Positions 35,434 to 44,570 of a stretch of 64,000 nucleotides of DNA are shown here, in pieces. The notes under the pieces are model-generated. The model was not told the origin of the DNA. It did no database searches and worked only from the letters and a program-made list of their open reading frames with translations. Position 1 is the stretch's first letter, and each line of letters opens with the position of its first letter. Source of the DNA: Aureliella sp046290675 (GTDB lineage Bacteria; Planctomycetota; Planctomycetia; Pirellulales; Pirellulaceae); contig JBKAHA010000001.1 in assembly GCA_046290675.1 (NCBI GenBank), positions 496,001 through 560,000 of the forward strand, given 5' to 3'. A program made the translations under genes and the position numbers.

Positions 35434-36249
35434 GTGACCTTTCAAACACACGAACACTATCAACAAGTTCAGAGGTTACTCGCCGAGTCGGTGCCTCTTG
35501 TGGTGGTCACCATGGTCAAGGTGCGAGGCAGCGCCCCACAGATCCTTGGGGCCAAGGCAATCGTTACCGGCGATGGGATCGTCGGCGGCACAGTTGGTGG
35601 AGGTAAAGTCGAAGCGGCTGCCATCCGTCATGCCCAGACTCTGCTGGCAAGTGATTCCGGCAAACATTGCGAGCTGGTGACATGGAATCTCCAAACCGAC
35701 ATCAAAATGACTTGCGGCGGCGAAGTCACGTTCTTCTTTGAAGTCTTCCTATCCAGTGATTGGCAGATTGCCGTCTTCGGAGCCGGGCACATAGCCCAAG
35801 CCCTCATTCCTCTGCTGCTCACGATTCAGTGCCGAATCACCTGGATCGACCAACGTTCAGAATGGCTTTCTCGACAGGATGATCACCCGCGGCTAACCAA
35901 GATATGCACGGAGGATTTAGCAGCCGAAGTTACAGGACTCCCCCCTCAGACTTTCTTCGTATTGATGACTCAGGGCCACGCTACGGATCTGCCTGTTCTC
36001 GCTGAAGTCCTTCGTTCGCGTGAAGCTCCGTATCTCGGTGCGCTCGGAAGCCTACAGAAAGCGAAGATTTTGCGACGCGATCTAGAGCAGCTTGGAATTC
36101 CACCGGAGAAGATCAATTCGTATGCGTGTCCGATGGGAAATTCGCTAGGCAACAATACTCCGCCAGAAATTGCAATCAGCATTGTCACGCAGCTCATCGA
36201 ACGCCGCGATGAACTTAAAATCGTCGACCACAAGACTAAACGCTTTTAA
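35434..36249 (+). CDS. xdhC: XdhC-type molybdenum cofactor insertion protein
   Basis: Chaperone that binds molybdenum cofactor and helps to sulfurate and insert it into xanthine dehydrogenase or related Mo-hydroxylases. The 271-residue protein has the family motifs: VRGSAPQILGAKAIV near 30, GIVGGTVGGGKVEAAAI (48-64), LQTDIKMTCGGEVTFFFE (86-103), a Rossmann-type IAVFGAGHIAQALIPLL near 112-128, and APYLGALGSLQKA and NTPPEIAISIVTQLI near the end. The start is GTG 35434, giving the natural N-terminus MTFQTHEHY; no ATG is available. No Mo-hydroxylase genes adjoin it, but a MocA-like cytidylyltransferase, a logical partner, lies at 42722-43435. Confidence 0.9.
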   Translation: MTFQTHEHYQQVQRLLAESVPLVVVTMVKVRGSAPQILGAKAIVTGDGIVGGTVGGGKVEAAAIRHAQTLLASDSGKHCELVTWNLQTDIKMTCGGEVTFFFEVFLSSDWQIAVFGAGHIAQALIPLLLTIQCRITWIDQRSEWLSRQDDHPRLTKICTEDLAAEVTGLPPQTFFVLMTQGHATDLPVLAEVLRSREAPYLGALGSLQKAKILRRDLEQLGIPPEKINSYACPMGNSLGNNTPPEIAISIVTQLIERRDELKIVDHKTKRF

Positions 36250-36394
36250 TGCGACCTTGAACGCTCATTAATCACACCTTGAAGCCTCCGGTTTGGTGAC
36301 TGCGGCTGATCTGGTACTCGGGTCCAACTAGATTGCTTCCGAAAGGAAATTAGACTAGCTGTCTTGCGAATCACTGATGGCTTGGGAACGAAAC

Positions 36395-39300
36395 ATGAGT
36401 GCCATACACCGAAAACGACTCGGCCTTGAGCCACTTGAAGACCGGCGAATGCTCGCGACCTTCACTGTGTTTAGCACTGGCGACAGTGGCCCGGGTTCGT
36501 TACGGGAAGCCATCACCCAAGCCAACCTCACGCCGGCAAACGATACAATTGAATTCGCGTTGCCCCAAGGCAAAACGATAGCTCCCATAAGTGAACTGCC
36601 GTGGATCACTAGTCCGTTGACCATCGACGGCACCTCCCAGCCTGGATTCACTGGAGATCCGATTGTCGAACTAACTGGATCCAATCTCATCGGATTTGTG
36701 GATGGGCTCACGATTCTTGGCGGTAACTCCCAAGTGCTTGGACTGGTCATCAATGCATTTGGAGGTCCGGGTATTCGTTTGATGCAGGGCGGATCCAATG
36801 TCATTGCCAATAACTTCATCGGTACGGACGTAAGCGGTGAAGTCGCCGTAGGAAACGGTTTCACCGGCGTCCTTATCCAGAATTCGGCGAACAATCAGAT
36901 CGGCGGAAGCTATGGGGTCAATGGCAACCTGATTTCAGGAAACGACATCGAGGGGGTTCGAATAGAAGGCGATGACGCGACCGGCAATCACGTCTTTGGC
37001 AATCGAATTGGGACCAACGCAGATGGCACTCAGGCGATTCCCAATACGAGAGACGGCGTTCTTATCCAAAACGGGGCGAGCAACAACATCGTCGGCGTCG
37101 ACGGCGACGGTAACAATGACGAGGCAGAAAAGAACCTGCTCTCTGGAAACACGATGAGTGGGCTCCGCATATTCGGCGGAAATTCGAATGTCGTTGCCGG
37201 TAATCTGATTGGTGTCAACGAAGCGGCGACAGCAGCCTTGCCCAATCAAGACAATGGTATCCTCGTCGATGATTTTTCCGAGCAAAATCTGATCGGCTCA
37301 AACGCCGATAACACCTCGGATGAGCTGGAACGCAATCTCATCTCAGGCAACGGATTCCAAGGAGTACGGTTTGACACCGGTGCAAGTCAAAACACCGTAT
37401 CCGGCAACTACGTTGGCACTGCCCCCGCCGGCAGCAGTGCAATTGGTAATGGGCAATCCGGGATTGTTGTATTCGGAGGATCCAACCGCAACCAGATCGG
37501 CACCGCCGACGGGCAGTATTTGGGGAACCTCATATCTGGAAATGGTGACAACGGAGTCTGGGTCTTTGAGTCCCATGAGAATGTCATTTCCGGAAATCTG
37601 ATTGGCGTCGATGCAGCTGGCACATCCGCGCTGCAGAATTTGGGACGCGGAATCCTCGTGAACGGCGGCTCGGCTCGCAACCTATTTGGCACGAATGATA
37701 ATACAGAGAGCGACGCTGCCGAGCGAAATATTGTTTCGGGAAATTTTCACCAGGGCGTGGCTATTGGGGGCGAAGGAACCAACGACAATATCATCGCCGG
37801 AAACTACATCGGGACCGACATCTCCGGATCTTCCGCAATTCCCAATACATCCACCGGCATCTTGATATCTGCCGACGCGTCCCGCAACATCGTTGGAACC
37901 TCGGCGGGTTCACGCGATGACTCGGCAGCCGGAAATCTGATATCTGGAAATGAAGTTTTTGGACTACGGTTTCGAAATGGAGCCGATTTCAATTCGGCAG
38001 GCGGTAACTGGATTGGCCTCGACGCCACAGGCAAAAACGAGATCCCGAACGGGGCCAGCGGAGTGGGGACGTTCCAGGCCGCGACCAACAACACCATTGG
38101 TGGCAGTTCCGCAAAGGAGCGCAACATCATCAGTGGCAACGCAGGGTCCGGGATCCTGATCCAAGAAGACTCTGGCGATAACCGGATCGATGGAAATTGG
38201 ATTGGCCTCGATAAAGATGGCGGGGCTTTGGGCAACGTGCTCGGTGGCATTCGGATCACTGAGGCCGCCAACAACGCGGTCGGTGGTTCTTTGCCAAACA
38301 CAATTGCAAACAATGGTTCCTTTGGCATTGCCGTCGAAGGCGAGAAAGCAGTGGCCAACCGGATCAGCCGAAACTCGATTTTCGGCAACGAAGGTCTTGG
38401 AATCGACCTCGGGAATGATGGGCGTACGGCCGATGACAGCATGGATTTGGATACTGGCCCGAACGATTTGCAGAATGCTCCCAAGATCGATTTCGTGCAA
38501 CGCGCCGCCTCCACTTTCATTTCGGGCACGCTCAATAGCCTTCCAGATTCGACCTTCATCATCGAATTTTTTGCTTCGGCAACAGCCGGCGACAATGCCC
38601 AGGGGAACCGTTACCTGGATCAAATCGAAATCACTACAGACGGAATGGGCAATTCTGCCTGGTCTAAATCTTTGCCCGCCATTTTGGATGGGGAATCAGT
38701 CACGGCAACCGCGACACGAATCGGCGATGCAACTTCAGACCGTCCAACTTCCGAATTTGCCGTTGGGGTTCTCGGCCTTTTACCGATCGCTTTCCGAACC
38801 GAGTCCTCTTCGTACTCCGAGGATGTTGGCTCGTTTACGGCGAACGTGAGCCGCGATGACCTCGACTCAGACCTTCGTTTGGTCGTTGAATTCGGCGACT
38901 ACCCAACGGATCAGATGACCCTACCCGAGACGATCATCATCCCAGCTGGCGTCCAATCCGTCGATTTCGAAATCCTGGTCAACGATGACTTGTTGGTCGA
39001 AGGCGACCAGAGAATCGAGGTCATAGGCTGCGTGGAAGGCGTCGCCACCGACAAGCTTGAATTCACCATCGTCGACAACGATGTTGCGCTGTGGCATAAC
39101 TCAGCAACGCCAAATGACGTCAACAATGATGGCTTCGTCACGCCACTCGATGCCTTACTAGTGATCAATTTCCTGAACAACAACGTGGACTCCAACTTGA
39201 CCGATCGCCCACCGGAAACGCCACCCGTTTTCGTTGACGTAAATTCAGACAATTTCGCAACCGCGATCGACGCTTTGATTGTTATCAATGCGTTGAACGG

Positions 39301-39442
39301 AGAAGGCGAAGGGGAACACGATTTCCACTTGCCCGACAACGCTCTCCAACCGGAATTCGAGTCCATCGACTACTTCGCATTGTTCGAAGATCTTCGCCGT
39401 GCAAAACTCGTTAGACCAGTCGCCCCTTATTCGCCAGCATGA
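36395..39442 (+). CDS. Giant exported beta-helix surface protein with Calx-beta-like and dockerin-like ends
   Basis: The 1015-residue protein begins with the planctomycete leader LEPLEDRRMLA (near residues 12-22), which replaces a normal signal peptide and probably directs export. Residues about 110-680 are repeats of the type GNxIxGNxIGTDxSG and SGNGxxGVxF, typical of a right-handed parallel beta-helix. Then comes a Calx-beta-like domain (FRTESSSYSEDVGSFTANVSR, about 810-905, ending EFTIVDND), and two dockerin-type calcium-binding units, DVNNDGFVTPLDALLVINFLN and DVNSDNFATAIDALIVINALN, near the C-terminus. Role is probably adhesion to, or cleavage of, polysaccharide. GGGAAC supports ATG 36395. 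The 3' end overlaps the convergent esterase gene by 16 bases. Confidence 0.88.
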   Translation: MSAIHRKRLGLEPLEDRRMLATFTVFSTGDSGPGSLREAITQANLTPANDTIEFALPQGKTIAPISELPWITSPLTIDGTSQPGFTGDPIVELTGSNLIGFVDGLTILGGNSQVLGLVINAFGGPGIRLMQGGSNVIANNFIGTDVSGEVAVGNGFTGVLIQNSANNQIGGSYGVNGNLISGNDIEGVRIEGDDATGNHVFGNRIGTNADGTQAIPNTRDGVLIQNGASNNIVGVDGDGNNDEAEKNLLSGNTMSGLRIFGGNSNVVAGNLIGVNEAATAALPNQDNGILVDDFSEQNLIGSNADNTSDELERNLISGNGFQGVRFDTGASQNTVSGNYVGTAPAGSSAIGNGQSGIVVFGGSNRNQIGTADGQYLGNLISGNGDNGVWVFESHENVISGNLIGVDAAGTSALQNLGRGILVNGGSARNLFGTNDNTESDAAERNIVSGNFHQGVAIGGEGTNDNIIAGNYIGTDISGSSAIPNTSTGILISADASRNIVGTSAGSRDDSAAGNLISGNEVFGLRFRNGADFNSAGGNWIGLDATGKNEIPNGASGVGTFQAATNNTIGGSSAKERNIISGNAGSGILIQEDSGDNRIDGNWIGLDKDGGALGNVLGGIRITEAANNAVGGSLPNTIANNGSFGIAVEGEKAVANRISRNSIFGNEGLGIDLGNDGRTADDSMDLDTGPNDLQNAPKIDFVQRAASTFISGTLNSLPDSTFIIEFFASATAGDNAQGNRYLDQIEITTDGMGNSAWSKSLPAILDGESVTATATRIGDATSDRPTSEFAVGVLGLLPIAFRTESSSYSEDVGSFTANVSRDDLDSDLRLVVEFGDYPTDQMTLPETIIIPAGVQSVDFEILVNDDLLVEGDQRIEVIGCVEGVATDKLEFTIVDNDVALWHNSATPNDVNNDGFVTPLDALLVINFLNNNVDSNLTDRPPETPPVFVDVNSDNFATAIDALIVINALNGEGEGEHDFHLPDNALQPEFESIDYFALFEDLRRAKLVRPVAPYSPA

Positions 39443-41748
39443 AGCCTCACGGCTGCGCCCGCGCCTGAGGCTCGGTACAGTTTTATCGTCAGCTCTGGAA
39501 TGCTCTGCTCACCCTCCAAATGGAGCGGTAACGGCGCATTCAATCCCAGGATCGCCGGCAGTCCGCCGTACTTCACGGCCCCCGGGAGCATGTTCTCGTC
39601 GAGATAGTGGTCAATCGAATCAAATCGAAACCCCTCCGTATCGATCGTCGCTTCTTTAACTTGGTCGCCTGCGACCACTCGTGCCAGTGCGGTCACAGGG
39701 CCCAAACCACCAGTACCATGCAGCTCGATTTCCGGCGGACCATACTGCGGATCGAGAGCAAACGAAATCAACGTCATGACGTCATGCACCCTCTGTACAA
39801 ACAGCGGGTCGTTATACCCGTAGGTGTAGCAAGGTGCCTCTCGTGGGTTCTCAACTCTCCGTTGCAGGAAAGCCACTTCCTTCAGCTCGTCTGTCGCATG
39901 CTCTTCGGCTACCGAATTTGGGCCGATTCCAATAATGTCCGCTGCCAAGACAGCCGTGCCGTTCTGCAGTAACTCTTGGACACTCGGATGCAATTTAGTT
40001 TCGTCCGAGTATTCGGAGTCCTCGCGACTTCGATCGGCAAACAGGGCCTTCTTACCCGCCGGATCCACCCAAATTTTGACTTTCCCATTCCATTCATATG
40101 GATAGACCGTCCAGACATTCAGCACTTCGTTGAATTCGGTCAGATCCAACCTGTCTTTGTAGAGTGCATATGAACCAGCCGGAAAGTCCCCGAGCTTCGT
40201 GCGCGTGATGCCGACTCGCTGGGGCATCTCCCGTCCAACGATCAGCCGAAACGCCTTGCCGACCGTTGACTGGTATTCCTCGAAGCCATCTTGGTCTGCA
40301 GGTTCAAGTCTCTCCAACGCATTCTTCGAGAACTCATCCAGCTGCTTCGTGAGCCTTAACTCGTACGCATCACCGCCTTCGGGCTTTGGATGATCCGCAT
40401 TCCACACGGAGGCTTCCTCGGCGGTCAGCGGCTCAAAATCGATTTCTTCCCAACTCGGCTGGGCAAGTCCGAGGTGCTTGTTGAACCACTCATACATGGT
40501 TTCACGCGAGACATAGTTGTAGTTGTGCGGGAATTCCAAAAGAGGACGACAATAGACGTTTTCGGGTGCATTCAACATCGAATAGAGCGACCGCAACGCA
40601 GGATAACCTCGTGTCATCATGTTCCTGGTCCAATCGTCGGCTGCCGTCATTGCCTGCGGCTTCGGAGCGAACAATGCCGCCAACTCAACGTTGCCTGTTC
40701 CGACTCGCAGCAACGAACAGTTCTCACAAGTACAGCCGCCTTGCATGGCAGTGGACACCATGCCGTTGGGAAATGCAGCGATCGGTCGCGGATCGATCGC
40801 GCACAGCAAGATTGTTTGGGTACCGCCACCGCTACCACCAGTAACGGCTAATCGAGTCGAGTCTACGTCCGGGAGAGACTCCAAGAAATCGAGCCCACGA
40901 ATTGAATTCCACGTCTGCACCCCCATGATGCTTTGAAGCCGCAGCTCCGCGGCAGGACTGAAGAGCCCCCAACCAGATTCACCCCCAAAGCCATCGCGTT
41001 GCTTGGCAAAACCGTGGGCGAGCTGTCGACTGATCTGCTGGCTGTCTTCGTAGCCGAGCATGTCGTAGATAAAAACAACGCAGCCCATCCTGGCCAACTG
41101 CGCACATCTCGCCAGCTTGGGGAAACGTCCGGATGCGGCAAACTTTTCCGCACCACTAGCAATCAACTTGCCCATAGCGTCGGCGCCGTAGTCATACATT
41201 CGGCCACCATGTCCATGCGGCGAAAGTATTGCGGGACGCTTTGGATCACCCTCAGACCACACGCCCTCCGGTCGAAAAAGCAACCCCGTAACGAAATGTC
41301 CAGGTATCGATTCGAAATACACTTTCTCGACCGTAAACCCGGGACGCTGAACTTTTCCGTGTAACACGGCGTTCAATGGTCCGCGCGGTGGCTGCGTTAG
41401 AAACAGACCTGTTGCCAGTCGAATTCGATCACGGAGAAAGTCGGCTCGACGCTCCCACGCCTCCCGGGAATCAGGGACCTCGAACGGAAAATAGCCATTC
41501 AAGTCGATTAAGTCGCCAAGACGACGATCTCGGGCTAGCTCCACATCGCCTTCTGCGATCGATGAGTTCGTCTCTTGCGGTTTCGATGCCGCTTCTTGAC
41601 CATGAACCTCCTTCCCCGTTGCAGCGAAGACATAAATGAACCAACCCGCAACCAAAACTTTGAACGCTAGAAAAAGTCCTTTAGCCCACGATTCGTGCCG
41701 CCGCGATCTTCGCTCCACTAGCTCTCCTCCGAGCGGTGATTCACACAT
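39427..41748 (-). CDS. Exported acetyl-xylan-esterase-like alpha/beta-hydrolase
   Basis: The 773-residue protein has one export/anchor segment near residues 22-42 (AKGLFLAFKVLVAGWFIYVF), then a hydrolase domain with HGHGGRMYDYG, VVFIYDMLGYEDSQQ, nucleophile elbow TGGSGGGTQ near residue 290 and AAFPNGMVSTAMQGGC. A second half (from about 520) has a C-terminal structure with a further GIGPNSV and HGTGGLGPVTALARV, which looks like a decayed second hydrolase domain. The family is close to abhydrolase/AXE1-like planctomycete proteins; removal of acetyl or other ester groups from polysaccharides is the likely job. Start ATG 41748 has GGGAGAG about six bases upstream; the frame extends to 41907. Convergent overlap with the surface protein gene. 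Confidence 0.82.
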   Translation of the reverse strand: MCESPLGGELVERRSRRHESWAKGLFLAFKVLVAGWFIYVFAATGKEVHGQEAASKPQETNSSIAEGDVELARDRRLGDLIDLNGYFPFEVPDSREAWERRADFLRDRIRLATGLFLTQPPRGPLNAVLHGKVQRPGFTVEKVYFESIPGHFVTGLLFRPEGVWSEGDPKRPAILSPHGHGGRMYDYGADAMGKLIASGAEKFAASGRFPKLARCAQLARMGCVVFIYDMLGYEDSQQISRQLAHGFAKQRDGFGGESGWGLFSPAAELRLQSIMGVQTWNSIRGLDFLESLPDVDSTRLAVTGGSGGGTQTILLCAIDPRPIAAFPNGMVSTAMQGGCTCENCSLLRVGTGNVELAALFAPKPQAMTAADDWTRNMMTRGYPALRSLYSMLNAPENVYCRPLLEFPHNYNYVSRETMYEWFNKHLGLAQPSWEEIDFEPLTAEEASVWNADHPKPEGGDAYELRLTKQLDEFSKNALERLEPADQDGFEEYQSTVGKAFRLIVGREMPQRVGITRTKLGDFPAGSYALYKDRLDLTEFNEVLNVWTVYPYEWNGKVKIWVDPAGKKALFADRSREDSEYSDETKLHPSVQELLQNGTAVLAADIIGIGPNSVAEEHATDELKEVAFLQRRVENPREAPCYTYGYNDPLFVQRVHDVMTLISFALDPQYGPPEIELHGTGGLGPVTALARVVAGDQVKEATIDTEGFRFDSIDHYLDENMLPGAVKYGGLPAILGLNAPLPLHLEGEQSIPELTIKLYRASGAGAAVRLHAGE

Positions 41749-41870
41749 CGATTCTCTCCCGCCATCTTGATTCCAGCTCGCACACCTCCCGCTAACCAGC
41801 GCACGCATTAATCGCAGGTTAACGGAGAGGATCCCACCCGGTAGGCTACTCCACCACCACAGTGACGGTG

Positions 41871-42593
41871 CTATTTTAATGCAATGAAGGACGCAAAATT
41901 CAGGCACTGGAACCAGACAGCTGACGTCGCGAAGCCGGCCTCTTCGAGTCGCCCCAGATGCGTCTCAACCGTTTCAGGGATCAGAGTGTTCTCGAGCGAA
42001 GTACGTTTCTGCGCTATTTCCAGGTCGCTGTAGCCATTAGCACGCTTAAATGAGTGGTGCAAAGTCGTCAGCAACTCCTGCGATTCGGAATGGTCAACGA
42101 GGACTTTTTCGGAAAGAACAAGGGCGCCCCCGGTTTTCATACCAGACCATATTCGCCTTAGCAGCCGGGCCCGATCTTCAAGCGGCACAAACTGAAGCGT
42201 GTAGTTGAGGACAACGAAACTCGCGTTCTCAATTTCCGTCTCGAGAATGTCCTCTGTCCTGACATCGATTCCGCCGTCCAAGCCGGCAGCAGTCATCTCG
42301 GAGCCGAGTTTCGTTACCATTGCTTCCGAGGTGTCCACCGCAATCAGACGACAGTTGGCAGGCATGTTTCCTGCCACAGGCAACGCGACAGCCCCCAGAG
42401 AGCAACCCAAGTCATAAATATTAGTCTCGGGTTGTACATACTCTTTGGCGAGCTCAACCGTCATTCCGACGATGGAAGCGTATCCGGGAACGGATCTCGC
42501 AATCATGTCCGGAAACACTTCGACCACTTTCTCGTCGAAAACGAAACTCCCAACTTGCTTCAGGGGAACCGAGTAAATTCGATCTTGAGACAT
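41871..42593 (-). CDS. cmoA: Carboxy-S-adenosyl-L-methionine synthase
   Basis: Makes carboxy-SAM from SAM and prephenate; carboxy-SAM is used by CmoB to finish cmo5U34 in tRNA anticodons. The 240-residue protein resembles E. coli CmoA along its full length: VFDEKVVEVFPDMIARSVPGY (18-38), IYDLGCSLGAVALPV (SAM loop, about 59-73), AVDTSEAMVTK, FVVLNYTLQFVPLEDRARLL, GGALVLSEKV, HHSFKRANGYSDLEIAQKRTSLEN and WFQCLNFAS. ATG start is clear. CmoB is absent from the window. Same strand as the downstream esterase (122-base gap) and the upstream MocA-like gene (128-base gap). Confidence 0.93.
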   Translation of the reverse strand: MSQDRIYSVPLKQVGSFVFDEKVVEVFPDMIARSVPGYASIVGMTVELAKEYVQPETNIYDLGCSLGAVALPVAGNMPANCRLIAVDTSEAMVTKLGSEMTAAGLDGGIDVRTEDILETEIENASFVVLNYTLQFVPLEDRARLLRRIWSGMKTGGALVLSEKVLVDHSESQELLTTLHHSFKRANGYSDLEIAQKRTSLENTLIPETVETHLGRLEEAGFATSAVWFQCLNFASFIALK

Positions 42594-42721
42594 TCAAAAC
42601 TCGCGCAAGATTGGAGACAAGGTGAAGGGATCTGTGCAGACTGCTCGGCTCGTCGCGACCATTCCAGTCGAAGCCGAAACCGTTATTTCAAGTAAGTGGT
42701 CAAGACTATCCCAAACGACAC

Positions 42722-43435
42722 TCAGGAATTCTGCTCGCGCTGACGGTCGAGCAATTGCTGATACTCTTCAGGAGTATCTATGTCGGTGGGCTTCAGGGAA
42801 AGTGGTAGGTCGACCCAAACAGTTGAATCCGCATAGCGGTCCAGCAAGACGTTCAGACCTTGGTCTTCTTTCAATCCATGCGTTTGCCGCATCAAATTCC
42901 AGGGCATTGCGATCGGATGACCGCGTTTGCCCGGCTCCAGAAGAGCGACTTCACCACAATGCTCCGCTCGGTAACACGGAACCACAGGCGATTCGGCTTC
43001 GAAAGCACCTGCAATAACTCGATCAATGACGACTGGCTGCAACATGGGGATGTCGGCTGGTGAGACCAAGCAGAAATCACAATTCTGCGGAGCGTAACTC
43101 TGTTCGAGATAACGCAAGCCAGCACAGATAGAATCCTTCATCTGAGGAACGTCATTGGCAACCGTTGCGACGTCGACGCCGAACTGTTCCGCGATCCTGG
43201 CTAGTTTTCGGTCCGCAGACCGCAAAACAATGCAAATGCGATCGACTTGGCTTTTCTTCCAAGCATTGAGAACGTTGTGCAAGACGGTCCAACGCCCACA
43301 TGAATCGGTCAGAATGGATCCGTCCGAGAGCACTTTCGCTTTAGAATCAGATCTGGGCCATTCCAACAGGAGCTTGTGCTCCGATCCCATGCGAAGGCTC
43401 TTACCCGCAGCCGGAATAACGGCAAAAAATGTCAT
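42722..43435 (-). CDS. MocA/GlmU-like nucleotidyltransferase
   Basis: The 237-residue protein shows the NTP-transferase nucleotide motif AVIPAAGKSLRMGSEHKLLLEW at its start, an aspartate-bearing FCLVSPADIPMLQPVVIDRVI (about 127-147) for metal, VVPCYRAEHCGEVALLEPGKRGHPIAM (about 152-178), and DIDTPEEYQQLLD at the end. These match MobA/MocA-like enzymes that attach cytidine or guanosine to molybdenum cofactor. An insertion (SDSKAKVLSDGSILTDSCGRWTVL) near 28-51 is longer than usual. A partner to the XdhC-like protein of this window is plausible. It lies upstream of cmoA on the same strand. Substrate is inferred. Confidence 0.8.
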   Translation of the reverse strand: MTFFAVIPAAGKSLRMGSEHKLLLEWPRSDSKAKVLSDGSILTDSCGRWTVLHNVLNAWKKSQVDRICIVLRSADRKLARIAEQFGVDVATVANDVPQMKDSICAGLRYLEQSYAPQNCDFCLVSPADIPMLQPVVIDRVIAGAFEAESPVVPCYRAEHCGEVALLEPGKRGHPIAMPWNLMRQTHGLKEDQGLNVLLDRYADSTVWVDLPLSLKPTDIDTPEEYQQLLDRQREQNS

Positions 43436-43668
43436 CTATGGATTACCCGCTTAAGGATTCACTTCAACGTGAACCTAACGGATACGTATGAATTCGCAAT
43501 TAGAAGGGCCCGAAATGGCGGTGAGTTCAGCGACGGGCATTGAGCATAAAGACGGCCAACGCAACAGACAGGGGCAACATTCGATGCCCGGGTCGGTGCA
43601 AACCTCCAGCCCCGCGTAGGGAGCCGAAATGAATGCGGCCGGGATAGAAGGCAACTCAATTGAGTGGG

Positions 43669-44316
43669 CTAACCGACTTGAGCTTGCTCTTCCGGATCGT
43701 CACGCAACCCCACGGCGATGGCAAACGCGATCGCGTCGGCAACGGTCTCGGCTCCAATTTTCACCATCAGACGACTTCGATACGTCTCGATCGTCCGGAG
43801 CCCTACTTTCATCTCTCCTGCCATCTGCTTATTCAATTTGCCATTCGCTAACTGGCGCAGAACTTCCTTCTCGCGATCCGAGAGTGTTGCAAAGACCTCC
43901 AGCTGTTTAGCTCGCCGAACGTCGTGGGCAATGGTCTTCCTATACTCGTCGCAGTACATCTGAACACGGTCGAGTAATTCCTGGTGCTTGCCGTCAATAA
44001 TTGGCTTTTCGAAAACGTAGCTGAAGCCAGCCTCCATTGCAGTCACGACCAACTCGGTTGTTGCATTTCCCGTTACCATGATGGTCGGAAACTGCATGCC
44101 TTCATTTCGGCATATCTTGAAGACCTCCAAACCGTTGATGGGGTCCATAATCTCATCCAGAAGAACGCAGTCATAGGGCTTGCTGCGAGCTGACTCTAAG
44201 AACACGGTCGGATTGGTGAAGGAGTCAACGTCAAATCCCTTGAACTTCAAGATGTTGGATAGCGCCGTGGTGATGGCGGCATGATCATCAATGATCGCTA
44301 CGCAGAAATTCCCCAT
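43669..44316 (-). CDS. FixJ/NarL-type response regulator
   Basis: Two-component response regulator of 215 residues. The receiver domain has acidic pair D10-D11, phosphoacceptor Asp54 (CVLLDEIMDP), Thr81-like MVTGNA and the conserved lysine in YVFEKPI near 104. The C-terminal LuxR-type helix-turn-helix (about 144-200) is TLSDREKEVLRQLANGKLNKQMAGEMKVG, then LRTIETYRSRLMVKIGAE. It binds DNA once phosphorylated. RBS GGGAGAAG lies before the ATG. No sensor kinase adjoins it, so it is an orphan regulator in this window. Targets unknown. The nearest downstream same-strand gene is the MocA-like gene, 233 bases on. Confidence 0.92.
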   Translation of the reverse strand: MGNFCVAIIDDHAAITTALSNILKFKGFDVDSFTNPTVFLESARSKPYDCVLLDEIMDPINGLEVFKICRNEGMQFPTIMVTGNATTELVVTAMEAGFSYVFEKPIIDGKHQELLDRVQMYCDEYRKTIAHDVRRAKQLEVFATLSDREKEVLRQLANGKLNKQMAGEMKVGLRTIETYRSRLMVKIGAETVADAIAFAIAVGLRDDPEEQAQVG

Positions 44317-44570
44317 TCTGCTTCTCCCGCTAGAGACTTGATAAGCTGGACGCAGACGCTTGTCTGGTGGATTGAAAAGGTGGCTAGAAAGGTCAGTTTC
44401 GGGAACGCAAGATTAGCGGTACGGATCCAGGGAAGGCAGCCGAAGGCTCATGATAGTGCTTCATTGGCGGTAATTACTGACAAGCTTGACCAATTATCCC
44501 CAAAAAACCTCCGTGAAACCCCTCCACAGAGCCGCACAAAAGGGCTCAATTCCCCTAGAAACTCAGGATC

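Noticed and set aside
39399..39659. Short plus-strand frame past the surface protein
   Set aside because: It is in the antisense of the esterase-like gene and has no independent support.
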